Shown here: in pieces, positions 35,949 to 44,482 of the stretch
Layout: every line of letters begins with the position of its first letter
Numbering within the stretch: position 1 is the stretch's first letter
Source: JBFIHF01 sp964411125
GTDB taxonomy: Bacteria; Myxococcota_A; Bradymonadia; Bradymonadales; Bradymonadaceae
Assembly (NCBI GenBank): GCA_964411125.1
Contig: CAYPJU010000020.1
Location: 22,857-86,856, forward strand
Direction: 5' to 3'
Length of the DNA stretch: 64,000 bases
Position numbers and translations under genes: made by a program
The notes under the pieces: generated by a model
Told to the model about the DNA's origin: nothing
Seen by the model: the letters and a program-made list of their open reading frames with translations, nothing else
Databases searched by the model: none

Positions 35949-37136
35949 TCAGCGCGAGACGGTCCAGCCCGCGATCGCCCAGGTCCGTGGATCCACGGCA
36001 CCTACCGGGTCGAGCATCGCGCGACCCGCACCATTGGGCGGGTTGATGTCCGCAAACGCGGCGTGCGGACAGCCAAAAATCACGACGTCGCTCCGCTCCA
36101 GTAGAATTTCGGGCACCCCTCCGTCGGAAGGGTCGTGGGAGTCGACCCGATAGCCCTGATTCTCGAGCTCCCCGATCAACGCGACCGCCGGTGAACTCTC
36201 GTCGAGGTGGGAGTCGCGGTATCGAACGCCCGGTTTGTAGGTCGTCCCCAGAACGGCGACTCGTTCGGCCCCGGGAACCAGCTCTCGCATTCGGGCGACG
36301 AGCGCGCGCGGCATGTCGACGTTGAGCTTGCGAGCGCCCGAGGCGACCGGGCTCGTTCCGTTGCGGGAAGCCCAGGCGAGCGCCATGGGCAGACACTTTC
36401 CGCCGACCCCGAGTCCGGGGCGCAGCATGTTGACCCGCGGATGCGTGTTCGCCAGCTCGACGATGCGAAACGGGTCGATCCCTTCGTCGCGCGCGTGCGT
36501 GGCGAGCTCGTTTGCGAAGGCGATCTCGGCTGCGCGCGAGGCGTTCTCGGCGAGCTTCGTGAACTCGGCCTCTCGAGCGGTGCAGCGGATCGTCGGTGCC
36601 CCCAGCCTCGCGTAGAGTTCGATCGCGGCGGTGGTCGCCTTGGGCGTCGTCCCTCCGACGAGCCGCGGAGACGACTGGATCTCTTCGAGAATTCTGCCGG
36701 GCGCGGCGCGCTCGGGACAGTGTGCGACCAGGAGGCTCGGTGTTTCCTGCTGCAGCTCGGCGGTCGTCCCTGGCGGCACCGTGGATTCGATCACCAGGAG
36801 CGCTCCTTCGCGCGCTCGGACCGCGACCGATCGCCCGACGCGAATCACTGGAGCTCCGCTGCAGATGCCGTCCACCAGCGTGCCGACCGACAGGATCCAC
36901 GCGTCGACATCGGCCCCGTCGAACGTCATCTCGGCCTGCAGCTTGATGGCGTCGAGCGCAGTGTCCGTCAGCCCCGGTTCGTCGTGCGGGAGATCGCGAA
37001 AGCGGATCGCGCGAAGCACGTCGGGGTCGGCGTCGACTCCGATCACCTCGCAACCCGCGCGGGCGAAGGCGACCGCCGTCGGCAGCCCGATTCGCCCCAG
37101 CCCGACGACGCAGACCGTCGTCAATTGACGATCCAC
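35949..37136 (-). CDS. UDP-sugar dehydrogenase family protein (WecC-like), divergent
   Basis: The 395-residue protein has an N-terminal NAD fold (TVCVVGLGRIGLPTAVAFAR), the central helical dimer domain (EFTKLAENASRAAEIAFANE) and a C-terminal sugar-binding domain (VAVLGTTYKPGVRYRDSHLD). In the UDP-GlcNAc/ManNAc dehydrogenase family the catalytic Cys sits in G-x-GGHCIP; here the block is GLGVGGKCLP, which keeps the Cys but swaps His for Lys. The GTG start overlaps the end of the upstream MopE-motif lipoprotein gene by 16 bases. The likely role is oxidation of a UDP-HexNAc or UDP-hexose to the uronic acid for surface polysaccharide, but no glycosyltransferases are nearby. Confidence 0.82.
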   Translation of the reverse strand: MDRQLTTVCVVGLGRIGLPTAVAFARAGCEVIGVDADPDVLRAIRFRDLPHDEPGLTDTALDAIKLQAEMTFDGADVDAWILSVGTLVDGICSGAPVIRVGRSVAVRAREGALLVIESTVPPGTTAELQQETPSLLVAHCPERAAPGRILEEIQSSPRLVGGTTPKATTAAIELYARLGAPTIRCTAREAEFTKLAENASRAAEIAFANELATHARDEGIDPFRIVELANTHPRVNMLRPGLGVGGKCLPMALAWASRNGTSPVASGARKLNVDMPRALVARMRELVPGAERVAVLGTTYKPGVRYRDSHLDESSPAVALIGELENQGYRVDSHDPSDGGVPEILLERSDVVIFGCPHAAFADINPPNGAGRAMLDPVGAVDPRTWAIAGWTVSR

Positions 37137-38599
37137 CCGAGAGCGTAGTCGGCTCCCTCGCCGTTGTAGTCACGAAGCTCGAGGAAGTGTCTGCCGGTGT
37201 GGCTGGTGGTGTGGTTGAGGGTCTCCAGGGCGGAGAAGGTCTCGGCCGATTTCTCCACGGTGTAGACGTTGTCGCCGTCGGGGTCGGTCCACAGGAAGAG
37301 GTCGACGTCGAAGTCGTCGAACAGTCCCTCGAACTCCTCCATCTGGATGGTGATCGACGTACCGTTCATGATCTCGCCCATGTCCCACCAGTCGGAGACG
37401 CGGTTCTGCGGGCCTCCGAACGAGTGGCAGAGCGAAGCGTAGACCGCCCAGTTGGCGGGGTAGGGGAACGCCGTCTGGATCGACTGGTTCGGCGCGAAGT
37501 AGTCCTCGTATCCGCAGCGAACGGTGTTCTCTTCGACGAGGCCCACGCGGAAGAACGTCTCGGTCTGATCCTTGTTGATCACCTCGAGGCGGAACTCGGT
37601 GCCCGCATTCCCGTCCACGTAGATGATGACCCCGTCTTCGTTGTTCGGGTCGAGGTCGACCTCGAGCGACTGGTCGACGTAGCCCTTCACGCGGACGTCC
37701 GAGAGGATCTCGGGGTAGGCCACGGTGAGTCGATAGTCCTTGTTCGGCTGCACCTGCAGGTCGAGCCAGTCGGTCTCGCCGGGGCAGAGCAGGCCGAAGT
37801 ACTCGTCGCCCGGCGTGACGGGCGAGGCGGTCGCCGAGGAGTCGTTGGGTTCGTTCGGGTCGCTGCTGCACGCGGTGCAGGCGCCGTTGTTGTCGACGAT
37901 GCCGTCGCAATCGTTGTCCAGGCCGTCGCACACCTCGGCGCTCCCCATCGGCGGCGAGGCGTTGCATTCGGTGTCGGCGCCGCCGGCGGCACAGACGAGC
38001 GTACCGGTGGCGCTGCACGTCCCGGAGCCGACGGTGCAGCTCATACCGATCGGGAAATCCTCGTCGGTCTGTCCGTCACAATCGTTGTCCGCGCCGTCAC
38101 ACGTCTCGGTGCCGTCGGGATTGATGCTCGCGTCGGAGTCGTCGCAGTCGGGGCCGGCGTCGCACAGGGCGCCGTAGGTGTCGCCGTCGTTGTCGACGCA
38201 ACCCTGCGGAACTTCGCACGCCCCATCGACACACGCTTCTTCCGCTCCGCACGCGGTGATCGCCCCCCAGACTCGGCAAAACGTGACGGGGTCGTCCTCG
38301 CATCCCTGGACACCGTTCTGCTGGCAGCGAACCTGTCCCGGCATGCATTCGTCCCGGCACGTCGTCAGCCCGTTGTCGGGCTCGTCGCCCGCGTCGGTCG
38401 ACCCCATGTCCGGTGTGCCGCCGGCGTCGCCAGATCCGCTGTCGTCGTCGTCCGATCCACCGTCGAATCCGGGGATCGGTGCTTCCTCACGCGGTTCTTC
38501 GCCGGGACCGAGGTCCGGGGCGGGAGCGACGTCGCTTCCGCTGCAGGCGGCGCAAGCGCTCAGGCACGCGATGAGCAGGAGATGGCGGATGATGAGCAT
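37121..38599 (-). CDS. Lipoprotein with MopE-type metal-binding motifs
   Basis: The 492-residue product has a lipobox (LIACLSACAAC). An Asp/Gly/Ser linker of about 50 residues follows, then a Cys-rich region at about residues 78-235. In that region are two copies of the MopE-like signature (CDGADNDCDGQTDEDF and CDGLDNDCDGIVDNNG) and a related unit (DNDGDTYGALCDAGPDCDDSD). These Asp/Cys motifs occur in myxobacterial and methanotroph surface proteins and are thought to bind metal, Ca2+ or Cu. The C-terminal 250 residues hold a beta-rich pre-peptidase-like domain (ETDWLDLQVQPNKDYRLTV) and a final beta domain. Probably located at the cell surface. Its stop overlaps the sugar dehydrogenase start. 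Confidence 0.85.
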   Translation of the reverse strand: MLIIRHLLLIACLSACAACSGSDVAPAPDLGPGEEPREEAPIPGFDGGSDDDDSGSGDAGGTPDMGSTDAGDEPDNGLTTCRDECMPGQVRCQQNGVQGCEDDPVTFCRVWGAITACGAEEACVDGACEVPQGCVDNDGDTYGALCDAGPDCDDSDASINPDGTETCDGADNDCDGQTDEDFPIGMSCTVGSGTCSATGTLVCAAGGADTECNASPPMGSAEVCDGLDNDCDGIVDNNGACTACSSDPNEPNDSSATASPVTPGDEYFGLLCPGETDWLDLQVQPNKDYRLTVAYPEILSDVRVKGYVDQSLEVDLDPNNEDGVIIYVDGNAGTEFRLEVINKDQTETFFRVGLVEENTVRCGYEDYFAPNQSIQTAFPYPANWAVYASLCHSFGGPQNRVSDWWDMGEIMNGTSITIQMEEFEGLFDDFDVDLFLWTDPDGDNVYTVEKSAETFSALETLNHTTSHTGRHFLELRDYNGEGADYALGWIVN

Positions 38600-38826
38600 G
38601 GGAGCCTCGATGTCCGTCTTGCCGGGGCGCGAGTTTTATCAGAGCGGCAGGTCGGAATCAAAGCTCGGCTGCCTCGAAGGGCCGTCCCGAACGCAGTTTC
38701 GAATCTCGACTCCACAAGCGCTCGAGCGTGCCGATGTTGTGGCGACGAATCGCCAAAGGTGCTACCAAACCGCCGAATTCACGCACCGCCGCGCCCCCCG
38801 AAAACACGTGGTGCAGGAGCCACTTC

Positions 38827-40134
38827 ATGTCGAACGCCGCCGATCAACTCGCTCAGAAATTCTCGACCCACGACGCGACCGTCGCCGTCATCGGGCAGGG
38901 CTACGTCGGGCTTCCGCTCGCCATGGAGCTCGTCCGCGCCGGGTTCCGCTGCATCGGCGTCGATCTCTCCGAAGAGAAGGTTCGCGCGCTCAACGACGGC
39001 GAGAGCTACATTTTCGACATCTCGAACGACGAGCTTCGGCAGGCGCTCGACTCGGGCCTCTACGAGGCGACGACCGACTACGCGAAGGTCGCCGAAGCGG
39101 ACGCGGTCTCGATCTGTGTCCCGACGCCGCTGCGCAAGACTCGCGATCCCGACATCTCGTACATCCAGGCTTCGGCTCGAGCGATGGCGCCGCACCTGAG
39201 CGGCCCGGTCCTCGTGATCCTGGAGTCGACGACCTACCCCGGCACGACCGAAGAAGTCCTCGTCCCGATCCTGGAGGAGAGCGGCCTCGAGCTCGACGAG
39301 CAGCTCTTCGTCGCGTTCAGCCCCGAGCGCGTCGACCCCGGCAACGCGCGCTACGGCCTGCGCAACACGCCGAAGGTCGTCGGGGGGGTCACCCCGAACT
39401 GCACCCGTCTCATCGAGGCCCTCTACGGTGAGGTCGTCGAGAACGTGCACCCCGTCGGGAGCGCGTCGGAGGCGGAGCTCGTCAAACTGCTCGAGAACAC
39501 TTTCCGCGCCGTCAACATCGCGCTCGTCAACGAGATGGCGATGATGTGCGACCGGATGGACATCGACATCTGGAACGTCATCGAGGCGGCGGCCACGAAG
39601 CCTTTCGGTTTCATGCCGTTCTTCCCGGGCCCCGGCATCGGCGGGCACTGCATCCCCCTCGATCCGACTTATCTTTCTTGGAAGGCGAAGTCGTTCGGGT
39701 TCTACAACCGCTTCATCGAGCTCGCGACCGACATCAACGGCAACATGCCGCGGTTCGTCGTCAACAAGCTGGTCCGCGAACTCAACCGGCGCGGGATCGG
39801 GCTCGGCGGCGCGAAGATTCTGCTGCTCGGGGTCGCCTACAAGTCGAACATCAACGACCTGCGGGAGAGCCCGGCGCTCGACATCTGGCAGCTCCTGACG
39901 GCCGAGTGGGGGGCCGAGGTCGCCTACCACGACGAGTACATCGACCGCGTCGACCTCTTCGACGCGACGTCGGTGGCGATCGACCCGGCCTCGCTCGCCG
40001 AGTTCGATGCCGTCGTCATCACGACGCGTCACGACGGCGTCGACTACGATGCGGTGGTGGAGCACTCGAGCCTGGTGCTCGACACGCGCAATGCGCTACC
40101 GAACGGTCAGCCAGACCACGTCGTCCGGCTCTGA
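38827..40134 (+). CDS. UDP-N-acetylglucosamine 6-dehydrogenase-like (WbpA type)
   Basis: The ATG at 38827 follows AGGAG by eight bases and gives 435 residues. The NAD fold is VAVIGQGYVGLPLAMELVRA. The family signatures are complete: SICVPTPLRK, ESTTYPGTTEE, ELVKLLENTFRAVNIALVNE, and PGPGIGGHCIPLDPTYLSWK with the catalytic Cys. The C-terminal domain has LLLGVAYKSNINDLRESP. It oxidises UDP-GlcNAc (or a close UDP-HexNAc) at C6 to the uronic acid with two NAD+, for O-antigen or capsule precursors. It is the canonical counterpart of the divergent homologue at 35949-37136. It is alone on its strand and ends against a convergent membrane protein gene. Confidence 0.93.
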   Translation: MSNAADQLAQKFSTHDATVAVIGQGYVGLPLAMELVRAGFRCIGVDLSEEKVRALNDGESYIFDISNDELRQALDSGLYEATTDYAKVAEADAVSICVPTPLRKTRDPDISYIQASARAMAPHLSGPVLVILESTTYPGTTEEVLVPILEESGLELDEQLFVAFSPERVDPGNARYGLRNTPKVVGGVTPNCTRLIEALYGEVVENVHPVGSASEAELVKLLENTFRAVNIALVNEMAMMCDRMDIDIWNVIEAAATKPFGFMPFFPGPGIGGHCIPLDPTYLSWKAKSFGFYNRFIELATDINGNMPRFVVNKLVRELNRRGIGLGGAKILLLGVAYKSNINDLRESPALDIWQLLTAEWGAEVAYHDEYIDRVDLFDATSVAIDPASLAEFDAVVITTRHDGVDYDAVVEHSSLVLDTRNALPNGQPDHVVRL

Positions 40135-40140
40135 GGATCT

Positions 40141-40758
40141 TCAGCGCACCACCTGGTCGAGCCGCAGGGCGACCCCGACCAGGTATTCCACGCTCGCCTC
40201 CACGCCCGCGCCGTCGATCGAGTCACGCTCGAGCACGCGCAACCTGCCGTCTCGCACCCAGGTGCCCGCGAACGTCTCTTGCACCTCGAGCAGCAGCATG
40301 CGCACCCTCCGGTCCGCGAGGAGTTCCCGCAGCTCGGGCGTCAGCGGCGAGCCGAGATCGAAGGCGCCGTCGAAGACCGGATCGCCGGTATCTGGCGCGC
40401 CGATGGTGATGATCTCGGGGAGCTGCCCGAGGCCCTCCGGCGTGATGGGGGTCGCACTTCGGCGAATCTCCCGGGCCGCCGCGTCGCTCATCTCGAGGCC
40501 CCGGAACGAAGACGGGAGCGCCATCTCGATGTCCGAGTAGTAGACGAAGTTGCTCTTCTTGCCGGTCCCCATCTGCCGCCGCAACAGCGTGCGTTCCAAT
40601 GTGTACCCGTCGAGCTGCAGCGTCCGCTGGCCCTGCTCCTCGAGCGCGTTCGGCTCGAAGTGCTCGCCGCGCCGCACGAGCTGGAGCGCCCCGATGAACA
40701 GCCCGATCATCATCGCGAAACTGAGGAGCAGTACGAAGATGACGATCGCGACGTTCAT
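40141..40758 (-). CDS. Membrane-anchored protein of unknown function
   Basis: The product has 205 residues. A single N-terminal membrane helix (VAIVIFVLLLSFAMMIGLFI) is followed by a cytoplasmic or periplasmic domain of about 170 residues with mixed alpha/beta character (TLQLDGYTLERTLLRRQMGT, VRMLLLEVQETFAGTWV). I do not recognise the family. It converges on the WbpA-like gene with six bases between the stops and is divergent from the RuvC-like gene. The ribosome site is weak (GACGAA). Confidence 0.7.
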   Translation of the reverse strand: MNVAIVIFVLLLSFAMMIGLFIGALQLVRRGEHFEPNALEEQGQRTLQLDGYTLERTLLRRQMGTGKKSNFVYYSDIEMALPSSFRGLEMSDAAAREIRRSATPITPEGLGQLPEIITIGAPDTGDPVFDGAFDLGSPLTPELRELLADRRVRMLLLEVQETFAGTWVRDGRLRVLERDSIDGAGVEASVEYLVGVALRLDQVVR

Positions 40759-41004
40759 TTCGTCGAAGTTCCGAAAAGACAGGGGGTTGCACGGAACGGC
40801 ATTGTGCGCCTATCGATCCGCGACCACAAGGGCGCGAGTTCGTCGGGGATGCGCCCCCACGCTGTCCGCTCGCCGCCGACCGCCATCGTGGCGACGCGAA
40901 CTCTCGGACACGACCGGCTTCGTCTCCGCCCCACCGAAAGGTACGATGACGCAGTCGCGCGTTCGCGGTTCGTCGCGAACCGAAGATTCGAGCTACGGCC
41001 CCCG

Positions 41005-41442
41005 ATGAGACTTCTCGCGATCGACCTCGGACTCCGCACGGGGTTTGCCCTCTACGAAGACGGACGCCTCGTCGCGCACCGGTCCACCCGGTTTCCCTCG
41101 CGCTCGGCGATCAAGAGCGCGGCGTGGTCGGTGCTTCGCGAATTCGGACCCCTCGACGAGGTCGTCGCGGAAGGGGACCGGCTGATCGGCGAGCTCTGGC
41201 AGAAGGTTGCGGAAAAACAGAACGCCACGTTCCGCCTCATCGGGGCGGAAACGTGGCGTGACGAATGGCTCTATGCCCGCGAACAACGCGGGTCGAGCGT
41301 CGCGAAGCAGTCGGCGGTCGAGCTGGCGCACGCCGTGATCGAAGACCACGGCGCGCCGCGCGCCTACGGGGAGCTCAACGACGACGTCGCCGAAGCGATC
41401 CTCGTGGGCCTGTGGGCCGTCGGCGGTGAGCTGCCGCGCTGA
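41005..41442 (+). CDS. RuvC-like RNase H-fold nuclease
   Basis: The 145-residue protein starts at the ATG before LLAIDLGLRTG. That first strand resembles the RuvC opening (GIDPGLxxxG) with its catalytic Asp. A second acidic residue occurs in EVVAEGDRL. The C-terminal helix has LNDDVAEAILVGLWA, matching the D-x-x-(D/E)AxA(I/L)A block of RuvC and YqgF-like resolvases. The length fits a minimal RuvC fold. It may be a stand-alone Holliday-junction resolvase or a related phage-type nuclease. The larger upstream frame is not coding. The stop is one base away from the stop of the convergent Dps gene. Confidence 0.78.
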   Translation: MRLLAIDLGLRTGFALYEDGRLVAHRSTRFPSRSAIKSAAWSVLREFGPLDEVVAEGDRLIGELWQKVAEKQNATFRLIGAETWRDEWLYAREQRGSSVAKQSAVELAHAVIEDHGAPRAYGELNDDVAEAILVGLWAVGGELPR

Positions 41443-41443
41443 C

Positions 41444-41887
41444 TCACTTCTCTTTGAGCCAGGCGCTGAGCATCCATCGGTTGACCTCCTGGGCCTCCAC
41501 GATGTCCTCGAGCAGGTTGCAGGTCGCGACGTCACCCTCCTCGTCGGCGTTGTCGATCAGCTCCTTCTTGAACGTCTGGAGCCGTTCGATGTCCGAGATG
41601 AGGTCTCGCACCATCTCGTCGGCGAGGCGCGTCTTCTCCGCCTCTTCGAGCCGGGTCTTCTGGACCACCCCCGCGAGAGTGCCGGTCGGGCGCTCGTCCA
41701 ACTGGACGATCCGCTCCGCGATCTTGTCCGACCACAGTCCGGCCTGGTCGTAGAGCTGCTCGAACTCCTCGTGGAGCTGGAAGAATCGTTTGCCCTTCAC
41801 GTTCCAGTGGTAGCTGCGCAGCTTCTGCGAGTAGGTGGTGTAGTCCGCGAGCAGGGTGTCGAGCTGAGTGTAGATTTCGTCTGCCAT
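41444..41887 (-). CDS. dps: Dps-family ferritin-like DNA-binding protein
   Basis: The 147-residue product matches Dps length. The ferroxidase ligands of the dodecameric ferritin fold are visible: the His in SYHWNVKG, and the LHEEFEQLYD block, where His, Glu and Asp bind iron at the subunit interface. The C-terminal helix keeps the VNRWMLSAWLKE pattern. Dps oxidises and stores iron with H2O2 and shields DNA. Its ATG overlaps the stop of the coiled-coil lipoprotein gene (TAATG), so the two are coupled. That is an unusual operon partner for Dps. Confidence 0.93.
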   Translation of the reverse strand: MADEIYTQLDTLLADYTTYSQKLRSYHWNVKGKRFFQLHEEFEQLYDQAGLWSDKIAERIVQLDERPTGTLAGVVQKTRLEEAEKTRLADEMVRDLISDIERLQTFKKELIDNADEEGDVATCNLLEDIVEAQEVNRWMLSAWLKEK

Positions 41888-42672
41888 TATCGTTTCTCCT
41901 TGTTGAGGTTATCGTCGGGAGCCGAGCTCGGGGCTTCGTCTTCCACCTCGATCTCGACGTTCTCCTTGTGTTCGTCGTCGACGTCGATCTCCTCGCCGAA
42001 GCGAGCGACGTCGGCGGCCAGACGGTCGAGCGAGGTCCGCATCGACCGTCGTGCGTCGTCCCACGCGGCTTCGCCGCGCGCGTCCAGTTGGTCCATTTCG
42101 CGGCGCAGTTCCGCCGATCGGGCTTCGAGCTCCTTCACTTCGCGCAAGAACGCGTCGTCCGCGTCGTCGCCGAGGTAGCGGAGATCCTCGCGCATCTGCT
42201 CGGTCTCGGACTCGATCTCGCCGAGCGCTGCGCGCGCGTCGGTCGAGAAGTCGTCCGCTCCTTCTTCGAGCTCGATGCCGAGCTTCCGGAGCCCTTCGCC
42301 GACCTTGCGCACCCCTTTTCGGACGGCCTTGCCCCCCTTCTTCGCGGTACGTTCCATCGCGTCGCCGAGCTCGGCGGTCTCTTCTTCGACCTCCTCGCCA
42401 GCGCGTTCGATCGAGCGCTCCGTGCGCTGCGCGACTTCTTCTGCCTCTCGTTCGAGTTCGCCGTCCGCGGGCTCGATCTCGGGTTCGTCCGAATCGGGTC
42501 GTTCCACGATGGTGGCGTTCGGGTCGTCCCGCGTGGTCGCGTCGTCGGAGCTGCAAGCGCCGAACGCGGCCACCGCCGCCACGATCATCACGAGGAACGG
42601 CATCCGGCGGGCGAGGCTGCGGATCCGGGTGTCGGGTCTTCGCGTCTTCGTCTGTTTCGTTTCGTCAGCCAT
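41887..42672 (-). CDS. Coiled-coil lipoprotein
   Basis: The most plausible start (MADETKQTKTRR) gives 261 residues with a long basic n-region, a membrane segment and a lipobox (VMIVAAVAAFGAC). Starts at 42684 or 42603 are possible. After an acidic linker, residues about 60-235 are nearly continuous charged heptads (ELEREAEEVAQRTERSIER, AELRREMDQLDARGEAAW) that should form long helices or coiled coil, like apolipoprotein or YtxH-type envelope proteins. The C-terminus is acidic. It is coupled to Dps downstream and lies below the MscS gene. A structural role in the envelope under stress is inferred only from context. Confidence 0.75.
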   Translation of the reverse strand: MADETKQTKTRRPDTRIRSLARRMPFLVMIVAAVAAFGACSSDDATTRDDPNATIVERPDSDEPEIEPADGELEREAEEVAQRTERSIERAGEEVEEETAELGDAMERTAKKGGKAVRKGVRKVGEGLRKLGIELEEGADDFSTDARAALGEIESETEQMREDLRYLGDDADDAFLREVKELEARSAELRREMDQLDARGEAAWDDARRSMRTSLDRLAADVARFGEEIDVDDEHKENVEIEVEDEAPSSAPDDNLNKEKR

Positions 42673-42724
42673 CGGTCCATCCATTCATTCAATCGGGCTG
42701 GTGGGTGGGCGAATTCGTCTCGTT

Positions 42725-43717
42725 TCAGTCTGCGGCCCCCCGGCTCTCGGTGCGTCGAGGGGGCTTGGGCAGGTCGAGCCCGCTGCTTCTTCCGTTCGAA
42801 CCCGGGGAGGTCCCCGTCGTCTTGGAGTTGCTACTGCCCGTGCCACGGACGTCGATCCCGAACCGTCCTTCGTCGTCGACGAACTCCGGGGCGAGGTGCA
42901 GCACGCGCTGCGGGAAGGGGATGCCGATCCCGGCGTCGTCGAGGGCGTACTTGATCGCGGTCGCGACTTCGTCCCCCGCGTCGCGCACCGAGCGGATGTC
43001 GGACTTCGTCCAGTAGACCACGTCGAAGTTCACCGAGTTGGCGCCGTGTTCGGTACACCAGATCACCGGCTCCGGCTCGTCGGCGACGTGCTCGCAGCTC
43101 TTTACCGCTCGCATCATCGCTTCCTTCGCCTCCCGGATGTCCGCGTCGTACGCGATGCCGGCCGAGAAGTGCGAGCGCCGCTTGCTGTTCGCGGTGTGGA
43201 CGATGACCGGATCCTTGAAGAGCATCGAGTTCGGCAGGATCACGATCTCCCCGTCGTACGTCTCCATCTCCGTGTTGCGGAAGCTGATGTCCTTCACCGT
43301 CCCATCGAAGTCGCCGGTGTGGATCTGGTCGCCGATCCGAAACGGCCGACGGCTCAGGATCAAGATCCCCGCCAGGAAGTTCTCGAAGATGTCTTTGAAG
43401 GCGAAACCGATCGCGACACTCGAAAGACCGAGTACGGCGATGAGGTCGCCCGCCTCGAGTCCCGGGAAGAGGACCGCTGCGGCGACGAAAGCACCGATGA
43501 CGATGAACGCGGTGCTCGTCAGCGTCCCGAAGAGCGACTGTAAGCTTCTGTCGTCGACGACCCGGGACGACAGATTGTGTACGACCCGTTTAGCGATGCG
43601 GCTCGCGATGACGAAGAGGATCATCACCACGGTGGCCATCGCCAGCTCGGGCAGCATTTCCATCGCGTCGTTCAGGAATCCCTGAAACACCGCGTAGATC
43701 GATTTCACGTTGTCCAT
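42725..43717 (-). CDS. MscS-family mechanosensitive channel (second copy)
   Basis: The protein has 330 residues and a good ribosome site (GAGGA). Three membrane segments occupy about residues 15-105, the last being the gly/ala-rich pore helix (VLGLSSVAIGFAFKDIFENF, with the AGxxxxG spacing of MscS). The beta domain has RPFRIGDQIHTGDFDGTV and the PNSMLFKDPV loop. The C-terminal domain is normal until about residue 280, then ends in a Ser/Gly/Pro tail absent from E. coli MscS. It is in one strand set with the lipoprotein, Dps and the small acidic protein. Its paralogue at 8054-8872 is shorter and lies next to antiporters. Confidence 0.93.
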   Translation of the reverse strand: MDNVKSIYAVFQGFLNDAMEMLPELAMATVVMILFVIASRIAKRVVHNLSSRVVDDRSLQSLFGTLTSTAFIVIGAFVAAAVLFPGLEAGDLIAVLGLSSVAIGFAFKDIFENFLAGILILSRRPFRIGDQIHTGDFDGTVKDISFRNTEMETYDGEIVILPNSMLFKDPVIVHTANSKRRSHFSAGIAYDADIREAKEAMMRAVKSCEHVADEPEPVIWCTEHGANSVNFDVVYWTKSDIRSVRDAGDEVATAIKYALDDAGIGIPFPQRVLHLAPEFVDDEGRFGIDVRGTGSSNSKTTGTSPGSNGRSSGLDLPKPPRRTESRGAAD

Positions 43718-43726
43718 CTACTTCCT

Positions 43727-44263
43727 CTATCCATCCATTGCGTCGTCGGCCGCTTCGGGGAGCGCCTGTTTGCGCGCTGCCTCGGTGCCGATCTCCGACG
43801 GTGCTCCGTTCGGGGCGATCCGGAACGCGCGTCCCGATTCGACGTCCCAGAAGGTCTGATCGCTCGGGGAGACGACGACCCGTGTCGGGGCGTCGTAGAT
43901 CACGCGTTCGAGCGTGCCCTCCAGCGTCACGAACCGCTCGTCGACCTGGGCAGTCAGCGTGACTCGCTCGTAGTCGTTCTGTTCGAGCAAGACGACCCAT
44001 TGAGGATCGGGCAGCTCGAAGACGAGCTCGCCTTCGGGAGTTCGCTGCGAGAGCTTGAGCGCCATCGTGTCGAACTCGGACGAGCCGCGTTTCCACGCGA
44101 CGAGCATGATGCTCTCGAGAGCCCCGAGTTGGCGGCCCATCGAGTCGATCGCCGCCGACGCGCCATCGGGCGCGCCACCTTTTCCGTCGAGCTCCAGCTC
44201 GGCCGGGACTTCGTCGACGACCTCTACGGGTGCCGCGGGCGGGTTGTCTCGCGTCTTGGCCAT
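43727..44263 (-). CDS. Acidic cytoplasmic protein of unknown function
   Basis: The product has 178 residues with no signal or membrane segment. The middle (TPEGELVFELPDPQWVVLLE, QNDYERVTLTAQVDERFV) suggests a small beta-rich domain with a conserved-looking DAPTRVVVSPSDQTFW turn. I do not recognise a family. It is the first gene of the strand set that leads to MscS (nine bases apart), the lipoprotein and Dps. The setting suggests a regulatory or accessory role in the stress operon, not shown by its sequence. Confidence 0.72.
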   Translation of the reverse strand: MAKTRDNPPAAPVEVVDEVPAELELDGKGGAPDGASAAIDSMGRQLGALESIMLVAWKRGSSEFDTMALKLSQRTPEGELVFELPDPQWVVLLEQNDYERVTLTAQVDERFVTLEGTLERVIYDAPTRVVVSPSDQTFWDVESGRAFRIAPNGAPSEIGTEAARKQALPEAADDAMDG

Positions 44264-44482
44264 CTGTGGCTCGACAGGACGTAATCGCCGTGGGCGGCGC
44301 TCGTTGAGTACGTGACGAACCTAGGACGAGGAGCGCGCAGTCAAGGTGCACGGATCGTCGAAAACGGACTGGTTCCGCCCCGGCCGCTCCGCCCCTCGCC
44401 GTGGGGTCCCCACCGGCGGACGGACGTTCAGGACCCGACCGCCCGGGTAGCCTCGCGCTCCCGGTTGTGCGATCGTCGGAAC

